Shown here: in pieces, positions 8,660 through 18,213 of the stretch
Position numbering within the stretch: position 1 is the stretch's first letter
Layout of the letters: each line of letters opens with the position of its first letter
Origin: Polynucleobacter necessarius
GTDB lineage: Bacteria > Pseudomonadota > Gammaproteobacteria > Burkholderiales > Burkholderiaceae
NCBI GenBank assembly: GCA_900095165.1
Contig: LT606947.1
Coordinates: 1,426,001-1,490,000, forward strand
DNA: 64,000 nucleotides
Direction: 5' to 3'
Notes under the pieces: model-generated
Told to the model about the DNA's origin: nothing
Databases searched by the model: none
Seen by the model: the letters and a program-made list of their open reading frames with translations, nothing else
Made by a program: the position numbers and the translations under genes

Positions 8660-10108
8660 TTAAGACTCGTAAGCAGACTCACCGTGAGAAGTGATGTCCA
8701 AACCTTCGCGCTCTGCATCTTCTTTAACGCGTAGCCCAATCACCATATCAACCAATTTGTAGGCGATATAAGAAACCACGCCAGACCAAATTAAGGTAAC
8801 GATGACGCCTTGGCTCTGAATCCACAATTGGCTAGCAATTGAGTAATCAGGAGCAGCAGCATTCGCTACATAGTCCCAAATACCTGTTCCACCTAAAGCT
8901 GGATCTGCGAACACGCCGGTTAACAAAGCGCCCAAGATACCGCCAACGCCATGCACACCGAATACGTCCAAGCTGTCGTCTGAACCCAAAATCTTCTTGA
9001 GACCAGAGACACCCCACAAGCAAACTACACCAGCAACTGCACCGATAACTAGCGCGCCCATTGGACCTACAAAACCAGCGGCAGGAGTAACGGCAACCAA
9101 ACCAGCTACGCAACCAGATGCACCGCCCAACATGGAAGGCTTACCTTTGTGAACCCACTCAGCAACTGACCAGCTCAATACTGCTGCAGCTGCTGCCAAT
9201 AATGTGTTTACGAATGCCAAGGCTGCACTGCCGTTTGCTTCGAGCGCAGAACCGGCATTGAAACCAAACCAACCGAACCACAAGAGTGAGGCGCCAATCA
9301 TCACGAACACTAAGTTATGTGGCTTCATTGCTTCTTTGCCGTAACCCAAACGTTTGCCGATCACAAATGAACCTACTAAACCAGCGATCGCAGCATTGAT
9401 GTGAACAACGGTGCCACCAGCAAAGTCGAGAACACCCTTCTGCCACAACCAGCCAGCACGCGCTGTGATTGCTTCAAGTGATGCCGCATCTTTGATGTCA
9501 TCAGGACCAGGCCAGAACCAAACCATGTGAGCGATTGGTAAGCAGCTGAAAGTGAACCAAAGAATTACAAACACAACGATTGCAGAAAACTTAGCTCGTT
9601 CAGCAAATGAACCAATGATCAAGCAGCAAGTAATGGTTGCGAACGCAGCTTGGAAGGCCATAAATACATACTCAGGAATGACAATGCCTTTACTAAATGT
9701 AGCGGCAACTGAATCCGGAGTAATGCCTTGCAAGAACAAACGATCGAGTCCACCAATGAATGCACCACCCTCAGTAAATGCAAAGCTGTATCCATAGAGA
9801 GACCACAATACTGTGACCAAGGCAAATACAAACATACACTGTACGAGTACAGAAAGAATGTTTTTGCTACGTGTTAAACCACCGTAGAATAAAGCCAAAC
9901 TAGGCAATGTCATCAAGATTACTAGTGCTGTACACACCATCAACCAAGCTGTATCACCCTTATTTTGGACCAATGCAGGAGCGGCAGCCGCGGCGGCAAC
10001 TGGCTTAGCTTCATCAGCAAAAGCTGGTGAGGCCACCATCACGCTGGTTGCACCAATAGCCAAGGCCATTGCGCTTCCAGCTAGGAGTCGTTTCATCCAA
10101 GTTAACAT
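8660..10108 (-). CDS. amtB: ammonium transporter
   Basis: 482 residues. A signal-like N-terminus ending near ASPAFADEA (residues 25-35) precedes eleven hydrophobic helices. The two pore histidines are visible in DFAGGTVVHINAA and VFGVHGVGGILG. It conducts ammonium across the inner membrane and is blocked by GlnK under nitrogen excess. It is 13 bases downstream of glnK. The start is placed at ATG 10108 because AAAGG lies six bases upstream; the frame stays open further up, through glnK, and that part does not resemble AmtB. Two hairpins follow the gene. Confidence 0.95.
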   Translation of the reverse strand: MLTWMKRLLAGSAMALAIGATSVMVASPAFADEAKPVAAAAAAPALVQNKGDTAWLMVCTALVILMTLPSLALFYGGLTRSKNILSVLVQCMFVFALVTVLWSLYGYSFAFTEGGAFIGGLDRLFLQGITPDSVAATFSKGIVIPEYVFMAFQAAFATITCCLIIGSFAERAKFSAIVVFVILWFTFSCLPIAHMVWFWPGPDDIKDAASLEAITARAGWLWQKGVLDFAGGTVVHINAAIAGLVGSFVIGKRLGYGKEAMKPHNLVFVMIGASLLWFGWFGFNAGSALEANGSAALAFVNTLLAAAAAVLSWSVAEWVHKGKPSMLGGASGCVAGLVAVTPAAGFVGPMGALVIGAVAGVVCLWGVSGLKKILGSDDSLDVFGVHGVGGILGALLTGVFADPALGGTGIWDYVANAAAPDYSIASQLWIQSQGVIVTLIWSGVVSYIAYKLVDMVIGLRVKEDAEREGLDITSHGESAYES

Positions 10109-10121
10109 TTTAAACCTTTCT

Positions 10122-10472
<351 letters not shown>

Positions 10473-10485
10473 TCAGAGGAAAGAA

Positions 10486-11313
10486 TTAGAAAGTTTTTGT
10501 GAGTGTAAGAACGCCTGTTGAGCCAGCTAAATTCTTGCCTGTTGGTGATACATAGTTGTATGTGCCTGAAGAATTTTTTCCTGCATTAGTGCCGATATAA
10601 GCAGCAGCTAAAGATAAGCCGCCTCCAAAGTTTTTAGTTACACCCAATTTCCAATCGGTATAGCTATATAAGCTGGAGTTAGATGTACCAGCGACTGTTC
10701 CAGCAATGTACTGATAACCAACGTGTGCATTTACGCCGAGACCCCAAATGCCAGTATCGTAGTTAACAGTCAAATCAGGATAGTAAGATCCAGAGCTGTT
10801 TTGATTTCCAAATGTATTGGTTACCGCATAAGATAACTTCAAGAAACCAGTAACCGGGCCGAATGTATAGTTTTGGGCTGCATAAATCTCAGTTGTATTT
10901 GGATTTACGTTGGTACCAGTAAAGTTTCCGGTTGTTGGATAGTAGTACTGCAATACACCTAAGTCAGACGCAAAATCTTCGCCGATTAACCCTTTCTTCA
11001 AGCCAGCATAAAAGTCCATCTCAACAGATGAGGCCACAGAGCCGAAATTTATATTGTTTACCCAGCCAATAGAACTATTCGAGTTCCCGACATAGAAACC
11101 ACTTTCATGGGCGTAGTCAAAGCCGCCTTGAATAGCTGGTTTCAGGCTGGACTGTGAGACACCACGGTAGCGATAGTCGCTCACCAAAGAAACGTTAGCT
11201 GTAACTGGGCTCACTTCTGGAGCCTCGGCTGCAGGCGCTGTTTGCGCAAATGCTGCAGTTGCGAATAAGCCAGATGCTGCGAGAGCGATGGCTGTCTTTT
11301 GAATAGTTTTCAT
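10486..11313 (-). CDS. TorF family putative outer-membrane porin, nitrogen-linked
   Basis: 275 residues with a clear signal peptide (MKTIQKTAIALAASGLFATA, cleavage after AFA). Alternating beta-strand-like segments follow, rich in Gly, Ser, Tyr and Asn, and the protein ends on Phe (LTLTKTF) as outer-membrane barrels do. DYRYRGVSQS near residue 47 is the hallmark of the TorF/Gcw_chp family. In betaproteobacteria this gene regularly precedes glnK-amtB; from memory it is called nlmA in Herbaspirillum seropedicae. It probably helps nitrogenous solutes cross the outer membrane under nitrogen limitation, but the substrate is not known. AAGGAG precedes the ATG. Confidence 0.82.
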   Translation of the reverse strand: MKTIQKTAIALAASGLFATAAFAQTAPAAEAPEVSPVTANVSLVSDYRYRGVSQSSLKPAIQGGFDYAHESGFYVGNSNSSIGWVNNINFGSVASSVEMDFYAGLKKGLIGEDFASDLGVLQYYYPTTGNFTGTNVNPNTTEIYAAQNYTFGPVTGFLKLSYAVTNTFGNQNSSGSYYPDLTVNYDTGIWGLGVNAHVGYQYIAGTVAGTSNSSLYSYTDWKLGVTKNFGGGLSLAAAYIGTNAGKNSSGTYNYVSPTGKNLAGSTGVLTLTKTF

Positions 11314-11395
11314 GTATTGCTCCTTACTGTGTGTAATAAAAAGGGATAAATGCTTTATTGCATGGAGTGATCATGAAGCTCGCGTCCTCTTTCAA

Positions 11396-11474
11396 TTTGG
11401 TGCAATTCCCCTAAATAAGGCTTATGCCCAATTTTGGTGCTGATATTTGCACCATTTATGTACATTTTGGTGCA
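11396..11474 (-). promoter_or_regulatory. cluster of NtrC-like TGGTGC half-sites upstream of porin-glnK-amtB
   Basis: Four copies of the TGGTGC core occur in 79 bases: TGGTGCA at 11398, TGGTGC at 11435, TGCACCA (inverted) at 11448 and TGGTGCA at 11468. The NtrC dyad is TGCACC-N5-GGTGCA. The last pair here has the right arms but about 15 bases between GCACC and GGTGC, one helical turn more. I found no good GG-N10-GC sigma-54 element between the cluster and the porin start, so binding by NtrC is an inference from half-sites and operon content. Confidence 0.45.
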
Positions 11475-11573
11475 TACGCAGCATTTTTGGCCGATTCTGG
11501 CTGTTTTTGCTTCACAACTTAAAATAGGGCCTGTATCTTTTATGCAACTTTCAATAGAACGGTGGGCAGCATT

Positions 11574-11828
11574 ATGCAAAAACCAGGCGAAATCCTAGAA
11601 CAAATCCAACGCATTGCTAGCGATATGCAAAACAAGGTTGGGGATGCTATTCGCAATTCACCTGCGCAAGAGATTGAAAAGAATGTACGCGCGATGATGA
11701 ATCAAGGTTTTCAGAAGATGGATCTGGTAACTCGCGAAGAATTTGATCTGCAGTCCAAGGTGCTTGCCAAGACCAGAGAAAAGCTAGAGGCTCTCGAAGC
11801 TAAAGTAAGCGCTTTAGAAAAGTCTTAA
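11574..11828 (+). CDS. ubiK: ubiquinone biosynthesis accessory factor UbiK
   Basis: 84 residues of the UbiK/YqiC (BMFP) family. The N-terminal half is amphipathic, and residues 55-83 form a Leu/Glu/Lys coiled coil (KTREKLEALEAKVSALEKS). It is a small helper that binds UbiJ and lipids in aerobic ubiquinone synthesis. The start is ATG 11574; an in-frame GTG four codons earlier is possible. It diverges from the porin operon. Its TAA shares bases with the stop of the convergent lipoprotein gene (the TTAA at 11825-11828). Confidence 0.85.
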   Translation: MQKPGEILEQIQRIASDMQNKVGDAIRNSPAQEIEKNVRAMMNQGFQKMDLVTREEFDLQSKVLAKTREKLEALEAKVSALEKS

Positions 11829-12427
11829 TCAGAATTTATTTTAGTCCGGAAACTATTCTGGATGAAACTCATCAAAGAATTTGGAGTACACCTCTTCAGA
11901 AAAAACTGTTTTGCAGCTACCCGTGCTGACGCAATATGTAAAACTGAGATCTGATAAATCCAAGCTCCGTTATCTGGTGTAATTCTGGCGATCCAACGAA
12001 CTCGCATTGATTGCTCTACTGCACCGGTAGATTTGAATTCTAAAAAATAATCTTTAGTGGCGGCACGCTGTTTATTCGTAGTCTGATATAGCGCATCAAC
12101 ACTAATAGCACTTTCTAAATTAACATTTGCACGATTTAATAAATTACCTTGTAGTTGCTCTAATAATTTAGACGCGAGTGCAACTTGGTATTTCCCCAAG
12201 TGAATCGTGCTCACCGAATAAATATCATCCTCAATTTTTACCGCCACTAAGGTTTGCGGGATCTCTTGATTTTGATATGGAAGTTTTCGCTCAATCTTTT
12301 CGGGCTTGCCTGGAAACAAAGCGCTATAGCCCTCTTGTGGAGACTGCACAGTCCGCCAGTCTAACTTAGGACTACAAGCAGAAAATAGAAATGCAAACGC
12401 TAGAGCTACGCCAAACTTTTTAAGCAT
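11825..12427 (-). CDS. putative lipoprotein of unknown function
   Basis: 200 residues. The N-terminus MLKKFGVALAFAFLFSAC is a lipoprotein signal with lipobox FSAC (Cys 18). The mature part begins with SPKLDWRTVQSPQEGYSALF, a pattern seen in small proteobacterial proteins with a FPGKP-like strand, and shows mixed alpha/beta composition. No catalytic motif is recognised. It lies four bases after lipA on the same strand. The frame is open far upstream into lipA, but the lipoprotein signal fixes the start at 12427. Confidence 0.7.
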   Translation of the reverse strand: MLKKFGVALAFAFLFSACSPKLDWRTVQSPQEGYSALFPGKPEKIERKLPYQNQEIPQTLVAVKIEDDIYSVSTIHLGKYQVALASKLLEQLQGNLLNRANVNLESAISVDALYQTTNKQRAATKDYFLEFKSTGAVEQSMRVRWIARITPDNGAWIYQISVLHIASARVAAKQFFLKRCTPNSLMSFIQNSFRTKINSD

Positions 12428-12431
12428 CTGT

Positions 12432-13448
12432 TTAGACAACACCAGCTCCATGAGCTTGCTGATCAGCGTGGTAGCTAGAGCGGACCATCGCACCCACTGC
12501 AGCATGCGAGAAACCCATGGCATAAGCCTCTTCTTCAAAGCGCTTGAAGACGTCGGGATGCACATAGCGACGAACTGGCAAGTGATGTCCTGAAGGAGCT
12601 AGATACTGACCAATAGTCAGCATATCAATATTGTGTTCACGCATATCACGCATGACTTCTAAAATTTCTTCATCGGTTTCTCCCAAGCCAACCATCAAAC
12701 CACTCTTGGTTGGAATATGCGGAAAGCGCTCTTTGAAGTCCTTCAACAACCTTAAAGAATGTGCGTAGTCAGCACCAGGTCGCGCCTCTTTGTATAAGCG
12801 CGAAACCGTTTCTAAATTGTGATTCATTACATCCGGCAAGCCTTGCGGAGCGTGCTCAGAAAAAATATCCAGAGCCTTATCTAAACGACCGCGGAAATCC
12901 GGAACCAAGACCTCAATACGTGTATCCGGGGAGAGATCTCGTGATTGAGAAATGCAATCCACATAATGCATTGCACCACCATCACGCAAATCATCGCGAT
13001 CTACGCTGGTAATGACCACATAATTTAATTTCAGAGCGGCGATCGTGTGTGCTAAATTGCCAGGCTCATTGGTATCCAGGGGGTCCGGTCTACCGTGACC
13101 CACATCACAAAATGGGCAGCGACGCGTACATTTATCTCCCATGATCATGAAGGTAGCAGTACCTTTTCCGAAACATTCACTAATATTGGGGCAACTAGCT
13201 TCTTCACAAACTGTGACCAACTCATTCTCACGAAGAATCTTTTTAATCTCAGCGAAACGAGAATTTCCAGAAGCAACTTTTACTCGAATCCAATCTGGCT
13301 TTTTGAGCGCTTGCTCCAAGGGAACAATCTTGATCGGAATGCGCGCGGTTTTTTCACTCGACTTCTGCTTACGGGAAGCATCGTAATTAAGGTCGTGGCG
13401 ACTATTGCTAGTGGCGGTGGTATCGAGGTCCGGCTTATTGGTGGTCAT
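12432..13448 (-). CDS. lipA: lipoyl synthase
   Basis: 338 residues. This radical SAM enzyme inserts two sulfurs into octanoyl-protein. The SAM cluster motif is [13 protein letters not shown] (CxxxCxxC). The auxiliary cluster cysteines lie in [14 protein letters not shown], about 25 residues earlier. [10 protein letters not shown] near the end contains the conserved Arg-Ser-Ser-Tyr. An extra Lys/Ser-rich N-terminus of about 40 residues is typical of betaproteobacterial LipA. It overlaps lipB by four bases (ATGA). Confidence 0.97.
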   Translation of the reverse strand: MTTNKPDLDTTATSNSRHDLNYDASRKQKSSEKTARIPIKIVPLEQALKKPDWIRVKVASGNSRFAEIKKILRENELVTVCEEASCPNISECFGKGTATFMIMGDKCTRRCPFCDVGHGRPDPLDTNEPGNLAHTIAALKLNYVVITSVDRDDLRDGGAMHYVDCISQSRDLSPDTRIEVLVPDFRGRLDKALDIFSEHAPQGLPDVMNHNLETVSRLYKEARPGADYAHSLRLLKDFKERFPHIPTKSGLMVGLGETDEEILEVMRDMREHNIDMLTIGQYLAPSGHHLPVRRYVHPDVFKRFEEEAYAMGFSHAAVGAMVRSSYHADQQAHGAGVV

Positions 13449-14089
13449 GATGAACTCAGTTGCTTTTGCAAATGCCCTAAAAGGGTTTGGCTAATAATGC
13501 CCATATTGTCCTTGATCCCAAGGGTTTGCATATCCACCGTCCTTAAGCCCTCATACCCACATGGGTGAATACGGCCAAAAGCCGCCAAATCGGTCGCTAC
13601 GTTCAAAGCAAGCCCATGATAGGAGCACCCCTTGGAGACTTTGAGGCCCAAAGCGGCAATCTTGGCGCCCTGATACTCCAATGGCATTACACTCTCCCGA
13701 GCAACATAAATACCGGGCGCACCAGCATGTCTTTTTGCCTGAATTCCAAAGTCAGCAAGAGCATCAATCAAAGCCTGCTCAATTCGAGATACCAGCTCTT
13801 TTACAAAAATCCCCAAACGCCGCAGATCGAGCAGTAGATACACCACGATTTGTCCGGGGCCGTGATAAGTGATCTCACCACCACGATCCACTTGCACTAA
13901 GGGAATTTGATTGCTGGGGGAATGTAGGTTGCTCGCATCTCCCGCCAAACCCAATGTAAATACTGGGGGGTGTTCCAGGATCCAAATTTCATCTAGCGTA
14001 TCACCATCTCGCTGCTGCGTGAAATCCCGCATCGCTTGATAAGTTGACTCGTAGTCAGCTATCCCCAAATGTTTTACTAAAAAACTCAT
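13445..14089 (-). CDS. lipB: octanoyl-[acyl-carrier-protein]:protein transferase
   Basis: 214 residues. It moves octanoate from ACP to the lipoyl domains of 2-oxoacid dehydrogenases and GcvH, making the substrate for LipA. The family block [14 protein letters not shown] (residues 69-82), the catalytic lysine in [12 protein letters not shown] and the cysteine in [11 protein letters not shown] are all present. It is ordered ybeD-lipB-lipA on the minus strand with a 4-base overlap to lipA, which implies coupled translation. Confidence 0.96.
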   Translation of the reverse strand: MSFLVKHLGIADYESTYQAMRDFTQQRDGDTLDEIWILEHPPVFTLGLAGDASNLHSPSNQIPLVQVDRGGEITYHGPGQIVVYLLLDLRRLGIFVKELVSRIEQALIDALADFGIQAKRHAGAPGIYVARESVMPLEYQGAKIAALGLKVSKGCSYHGLALNVATDLAAFGRIHPCGYEGLRTVDMQTLGIKDNMGIISQTLLGHLQKQLSSS

Positions 14090-14098
14090 GCAAATAGT

Positions 14099-14368
14099 TT
14101 AGAGAACGACGCTCACCAAAGGATGTGTGGATAAAGTGCGATACAACTCATCTAACTGCTCACGGCTGGTTGCAGTAATAGGCAAAGTGATGCCGAGATA
14201 ATTTCCATCTTTAGAAGGCCGTTGCTCGACCTTGATCTCATCAAGCGTCGGATCAAATTGACGGGCAATGTGCAAAATTGCAGGAAGGTACTCTGGGTTA
14301 GTTTTACCCATCACCTTAATTGGAAACTCTGATGGATATTCAATAAGGGATTTTCTATCTTCAGTCAT
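14099..14368 (-). CDS. ybeD: YbeD/DUF493 family protein
   Basis: 89 residues. SLIEYPSEFPIKVMG and the DPTLDEIKVEQRPSKDGNYL region are the family signature, an ACT-like fold of unknown ligand. It is regularly found beside lipB, which has led to proposals that it regulates lipoylation; this is not proven. It is 9 bases upstream of lipB on the same strand. Confidence 0.82.
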   Translation of the reverse strand: MTEDRKSLIEYPSEFPIKVMGKTNPEYLPAILHIARQFDPTLDEIKVEQRPSKDGNYLGITLPITATSREQLDELYRTLSTHPLVSVVL

Positions 14369-14393
14369 GTCTTTTTGTCTTTCTCAATTTTCT

Positions 14394-15110
14394 TTATTGA
14401 CTTCGATGATCAGGCATACCCAACCAAGCACCAGTAATGATGTTACGAATGCAATGTAAGCGTCGATGGAAAAAGTGATCTGCTCCTGGCACCACTTGCA
14501 CTGTTAATTCTTGAGGGCGCGCCCAATCTAATACATCGATCAAGAGAATCGTTTCATCCACTTCGCCATGAATCAAAATCGTATCAGCAGGTACAGACGC
14601 TAAGACCCACTTGCCCGCCGCGCTACCCACCATGACAAGTCGCTCAGCTGGGCGCCCTAGCTCTGCCAAGCGCTGAACTAAATGGGTTCCAACAAAACTG
14701 CCAAATGAAAATCCAGAAACCACCAATGGCAAGGTGTTTGCAGTCTGCACCCATGTCTGTTGTGAAGTAGCCTCAAATTGATTCCAACTTGAAGGTGTGC
14801 GCATCCAATCGGTGACATGTAGCAAATCTTCCATCTCGCCAACGCCGTCATCATGCATACCAGCTGTAGCACCCACTCCGCGAAAATTGGGGCGCACACT
14901 GACGTAACCCAATTGATTAAAAGCGCGAGCCATCGTTTGTGCAACCTTGTTGTCCATTGTTCCGCCCATTAGCGGATGTGGATGCGCAACCAAGGCCAGA
15001 CCTCTCACTGCGAAATCGGGGTTATTTTTTAATTCGTCAGGAAGATCAATCGACATTTCGATTTGGCCCACAACACCATCAATATGAATTATTTTTGTAC
15101 GACTATTCAT
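14394..15110 (-). CDS. alpha/beta hydrolase
   Basis: 238 residues. The nucleophile elbow is GFSFGSF (Ser near residue 136), the early HPHPLMGGTMDNKV block is typical of the COG2945-type esterase/hydrolase group, and the late histidine is in PGADHFFHRRL. It is a cytoplasmic serine hydrolase of unknown substrate. In related genomes I recall other genes (D-Ala-D-Ala carboxypeptidase, D-amino acid aminotransferase) between this region and ybeD; here the gap is only 25 bases. No frame damage is seen. Confidence 0.75.
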   Translation of the reverse strand: MNSRTKIIHIDGVVGQIEMSIDLPDELKNNPDFAVRGLALVAHPHPLMGGTMDNKVAQTMARAFNQLGYVSVRPNFRGVGATAGMHDDGVGEMEDLLHVTDWMRTPSSWNQFEATSQQTWVQTANTLPLVVSGFSFGSFVGTHLVQRLAELGRPAERLVMVGSAAGKWVLASVPADTILIHGEVDETILLIDVLDWARPQELTVQVVPGADHFFHRRLHCIRNIITGAWLGMPDHRSQ

Positions 15111-15132
15111 GAGACAAACTTTCTTAAAACTT

Positions 15133-15441
15133 TTAAGCTAACTGTAGGCGCTCTACTTGGCGCCCTTGTATTAAGTGTGATTGGATAATTTCTTCAATGT
15201 CTTCAGTATCGACGAAGGTGTACCAAATGCCCTCTGAATAAATCACCGCCACCGGGCCTTCGGCACAACGATCTAAACATCCCGCCCTATTAATACGAAT
15301 TTTTCCTGGGCCAGATAGTCCCAACTCTTTCACACGATTTTTTGCATACTCAAATAATGCAAAAGCGTTATGTCGATCGCAGCAATCTTCGCCATTGCTA
15401 CGCTGATTTAGACAGAAAAAAACATGGTGCTTAAAACTCAT
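15133..15441 (-). CDS. thioredoxin-like (2Fe-2S) ferredoxin
   Basis: 102 residues from ATG 15441. Cysteines lie in FFCLNQR, CCDRHNA and CLDRCAEGP, the spacing of the thin ferredoxin / NuoE-like (2Fe-2S) fold. GVWY-like IWYTFVDTEDIEEII is the usual ending. It is an electron carrier of unknown partner. It follows VanZ and precedes the hydrolase on the minus strand. Five extra in-frame codons upstream are not needed. Confidence 0.78.
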   Translation of the reverse strand: MSFKHHVFFCLNQRSNGEDCCDRHNAFALFEYAKNRVKELGLSGPGKIRINRAGCLDRCAEGPVAVIYSEGIWYTFVDTEDIEEIIQSHLIQGRQVERLQLA

Positions 15442-15465
15442 AAAAATCTCAATCAAGGTTTTAAA

Positions 15466-16548
15466 TTAAAAAGTAGTTCTATTACGGAGTACCCAAAGCA
15501 AAGCTAATGGCAACCATACTACGGAAATCCATTGCATTAATTCATTAAAGTGTAATAGTCGACCTTGGTGCCAGTGCCGCAATGTCAGAATGAAGTAAGG
15601 ATTGTCCGGCAAGAGATTAATGACCAAGGTGGCACTGACCAAACAGGTAATTGCAAGCCAGGCTTTGCTAGATAGAGGGAATGTGAGGATCCATCTTAGC
15701 AAGAGACTTCCCAACACCATCCCCCAAATTGCCCCGGCTGTAAGCCACGAAAAACTAAATTCTGCCCCGAATTGCAATGCAGTAAAGGCAACTTTGACCA
15801 ACACGGTGAGGCAAAGCAGACTGCTCAGGATCTTCCACTGGGGCGCTTTAGCGCGCATCCCGAGAGAGAGCAAGAGCCCGGTACCTAACCAACAGACTGC
15901 TGTAATGATGGTTTCTTGGAAGACATGATTCACCACCATAGTCCCCCAGTCAATGGAGGCAAAAATCGCATGACCCCAGACCCCAGTCCCCAACCAAGAA
16001 CTCTGGGGGTAGATCTGAGCCCAAGGAAAGAGCAGAAATAAGGCGCATGCAGCCCAATTCAAACCAAACCACTGGTCAAAACGACGGCGTATTGCGCTGC
16101 CAGAGAGCCATTGGGGACCCAAGGGTATTGCTAACAAACCCCCCATCGAACCGCCCAAAACATTAGCCCACCAATCCATTTGGCTTGGAATCCGCGTGGG
16201 CAACCAGGTTTGTAGTGACTCAATACTAAAAGCCAATACCGCATTAAAGCTCAAAGCGATGCCCAGAGCGACGAAATTACGCCAACGTGGATAGCAGGCA
16301 AAGACCAATAAAAATCCCAGGGGGATGTAGGCCAGAATATTGACCGAAACGTCAAAGAGCGTAATAAAGCGGGGCAAAGGAGCATCCAACCACGCCCAAA
16401 CTGCACTCCCGTTGTCAAAATTAAAATCAAATGGATTTAGGCTGACATAGACGATTAAAAGCGCATAACTCAAGCTGATGGCTCTGGCCAAAGACATTCC
16501 TTGGAGTGGCCAAACAAACTTGCGAGGACGCTGATCTTCATGATGCAT
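15466..16548 (-). CDS. VanZ-like integral membrane protein
   Basis: 360 residues. About nine hydrophobic segments are visible. The N-terminal third has the VanZ signature: VYVSLNPFDF, then NILAYIPLGFLL, and SIESLQTWLPTRIPSQMDWWAN with Glu and Asp at the helix ends. VanZ proteins are poorly understood and have been linked to glycopeptide resistance and cell envelope lipids. It is the first minus-strand gene of the VanZ-ferredoxin-hydrolase run and diverges from birA. Confidence 0.78.
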   Translation of the reverse strand: MHHEDQRPRKFVWPLQGMSLARAISLSYALLIVYVSLNPFDFNFDNGSAVWAWLDAPLPRFITLFDVSVNILAYIPLGFLLVFACYPRWRNFVALGIALSFNAVLAFSIESLQTWLPTRIPSQMDWWANVLGGSMGGLLAIPLGPQWLSGSAIRRRFDQWFGLNWAACALFLLFPWAQIYPQSSWLGTGVWGHAIFASIDWGTMVVNHVFQETIITAVCWLGTGLLLSLGMRAKAPQWKILSSLLCLTVLVKVAFTALQFGAEFSFSWLTAGAIWGMVLGSLLLRWILTFPLSSKAWLAITCLVSATLVINLLPDNPYFILTLRHWHQGRLLHFNELMQWISVVWLPLALLWVLRNRTTF

Positions 16549-16594
16549 TCCATCATTCTAGGTCAGCTGGGTCAGATCCTTCTACAATAGGAAA

Positions 16595-17395
16595 ATGAGC
16601 CCGAATTGCATCCTAGAGCGTGTCGCCAGCACCAAATCGACCAACGATGATTTATTGGCTCGTTGGCGTGCTGGAGAATTAATTGACCCCGTTGCTCGAA
16701 TTGCACACGAGCAGACCTCCGGCAAGGGTCGAGCTGGAAGAGTATGGCTCTCCAACCCAGAAGACACTTTGTGCTTTTCTTTGGCCCACCCATTCCACAA
16801 GCGTCCCAATGAACTGAGTGGGCTTAGTCTAGTTATCGGCTTGGCAGCTATTTCCGGAATTGCGAAAGCACTAGGACTTAGCAAAGATGCACTTCATCAA
16901 CAAGGTCTGCGACTGAAGTGGCCCAACGATTTACTACTGAACAACGCCAAACTTGGTGGCATCTTGATTGAGGGCGGACAAACTAATCCAAACTCACCCA
17001 CTTGGATGGTGATCGGGCTGGGTCTGAACTTACATAACGCAGCACTAATTCAAAAAGGGCTGGAAGATCGAACTTCACTTAGTATTGCCGCCTTAGATCA
17101 ACTCACACCTCATCAAGCACCGATTCCCGATACAGAATTTATTTGGCTAAAACTAATAGAGTCATTTGAAAGGCATTTGACCCAATTTGAGCGGCATGGA
17201 TTTGGTTATTTTAAAAATTCATGGGAACTCTGGGATGCCTTTAATGGCCAGTCGGTTTGCATATCAGGCGCAGGCAAGGATCCCATCATTGGAATTTCTT
17301 CCGGCGTTGATGACGCCGGCGCGCTTCTTCTAGAACAGCATGACAAATTAATTGCTATTCATGCAGGCGTTGTTTCTTTGCGAGCTCAATTATGA
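16595..17395 (+). CDS. birA: biotin-[acetyl-CoA carboxylase] ligase, monofunctional
   Basis: 266 residues. SKSTNDD-like STKSTNDDLL at the start, the biotinyl-AMP loop SGKGRAGRVW (residues 45-54), the catalytic KWPNDLLL and IGLGLNLH are present. It attaches biotin to the AccB carrier. No N-terminal winged-helix domain precedes the catalytic domain, so it should not be a repressor, unlike E. coli BirA. A small C-terminal beta domain begins near residue 218. Its stop overlaps the coaX start by four bases. Confidence 0.93.
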   Translation: MSPNCILERVASTKSTNDDLLARWRAGELIDPVARIAHEQTSGKGRAGRVWLSNPEDTLCFSLAHPFHKRPNELSGLSLVIGLAAISGIAKALGLSKDALHQQGLRLKWPNDLLLNNAKLGGILIEGGQTNPNSPTWMVIGLGLNLHNAALIQKGLEDRTSLSIAALDQLTPHQAPIPDTEFIWLKLIESFERHLTQFERHGFGYFKNSWELWDAFNGQSVCISGAGKDPIIGISSGVDDAGALLLEQHDKLIAIHAGVVSLRAQL

Positions 17396-18213
17396 GTCTG
17401 TATCTGGTATTTGATCTTGGCAACACTCGACTGAAGTGGGCTGCTGTTGAGTCTACGCAAAATATAGCGGATCGCAATAAAAAACTATGGGCCTATTCTG
17501 GATCGATTAGCACTAAATATTTCCAATCGCCCGAACTACGCGCCGAACTATCTGACTACATTTCTAAAACATTGCCAAAGCCAGATGCGATTGCATTTTG
17601 CTGTGTAGCAGGTGATGCTGCCATTGAAAATCTACGAAGCCTCTTTCCACAATGGCAAGATCTTGAGTGGAAGCAATTCACGGGTGATAGTACTTACGAG
17701 GGTGTGCGCACACTCTATCAAGATCCAAGCAATCTGGGCGCAGATCGATGGGCTGCACTCATTGGCGCAAGAGCGCTCTCAAATACCAACACACTGGTAA
17801 TCAATGCGGGAACGGCTACCACCATTGACTTGCTTGGCGGCAATGGCGTTCATTACGGCGGTTGGATATTGCCAGGCCTTAGTCTGATGCAAGAAAGCCT
17901 TCAACAGAATACGGCCCAACTTCCACTGGCAGTTCGCTCCAGCAATACCGACGCTCAAGCAAGCTTTGGCACAACAACGGATCAAGCGATTACTGGTGGT
18001 TGTGATGCGGCGCAAATAGGAGCGATACTGCGCGCAACTTATTTAGCTAAGGCCATGAATCATCCTGTCGAGCGAATTTGGCTTGATGGTGGTAATGCCA
18101 AAATTTTGGCAAATGAAATTAAACAGTTTCCAGAAACGGCAGCACTTCCTGTTGAACCAACTGAAGGTTTAGTGCTCCGAGGTCTTTGGGCTTGGCTCTT
18201 ACAAAATCTTTAA
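17392..18213 (+). CDS. coaX: type III pantothenate kinase
   Basis: 273 residues. FDLGNTRLKWA is the phosphate-1 motif (residues 7-17), LGADRWAALIGA the pantothenate-binding block, and NAGTATTIDLL the ribokinase-unrelated ASKHA phosphate-2 motif. It performs the first step of CoA synthesis and, as a type III enzyme, is not inhibited by CoA. It overlaps birA by four bases at its start and the convergent heptose gene by four bases at its end. Confidence 0.95.
   Translation: MSLYLVFDLGNTRLKWAAVESTQNIADRNKKLWAYSGSISTKYFQSPELRAELSDYISKTLPKPDAIAFCCVAGDAAIENLRSLFPQWQDLEWKQFTGDSTYEGVRTLYQDPSNLGADRWAALIGARALSNTNTLVINAGTATTIDLLGGNGVHYGGWILPGLSLMQESLQQNTAQLPLAVRSSNTDAQASFGTTTDQAITGGCDAAQIGAILRATYLAKAMNHPVERIWLDGGNAKILANEIKQFPETAALPVEPTEGLVLRGLWAWLLQNL

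Noticed and set aside
11314..11573. Sigma-54 promoter for the porin-glnK-amtB operon
   Set aside because: No GG-N10-GC match was found on the minus strand between the half-sites and the gene start.
11355..11579. 74-codon minus-strand open frame in the region upstream of the nitrogen operon
   Set aside because: It lies across the regulatory half-sites, has no ribosome site, and its protein resembles nothing known.
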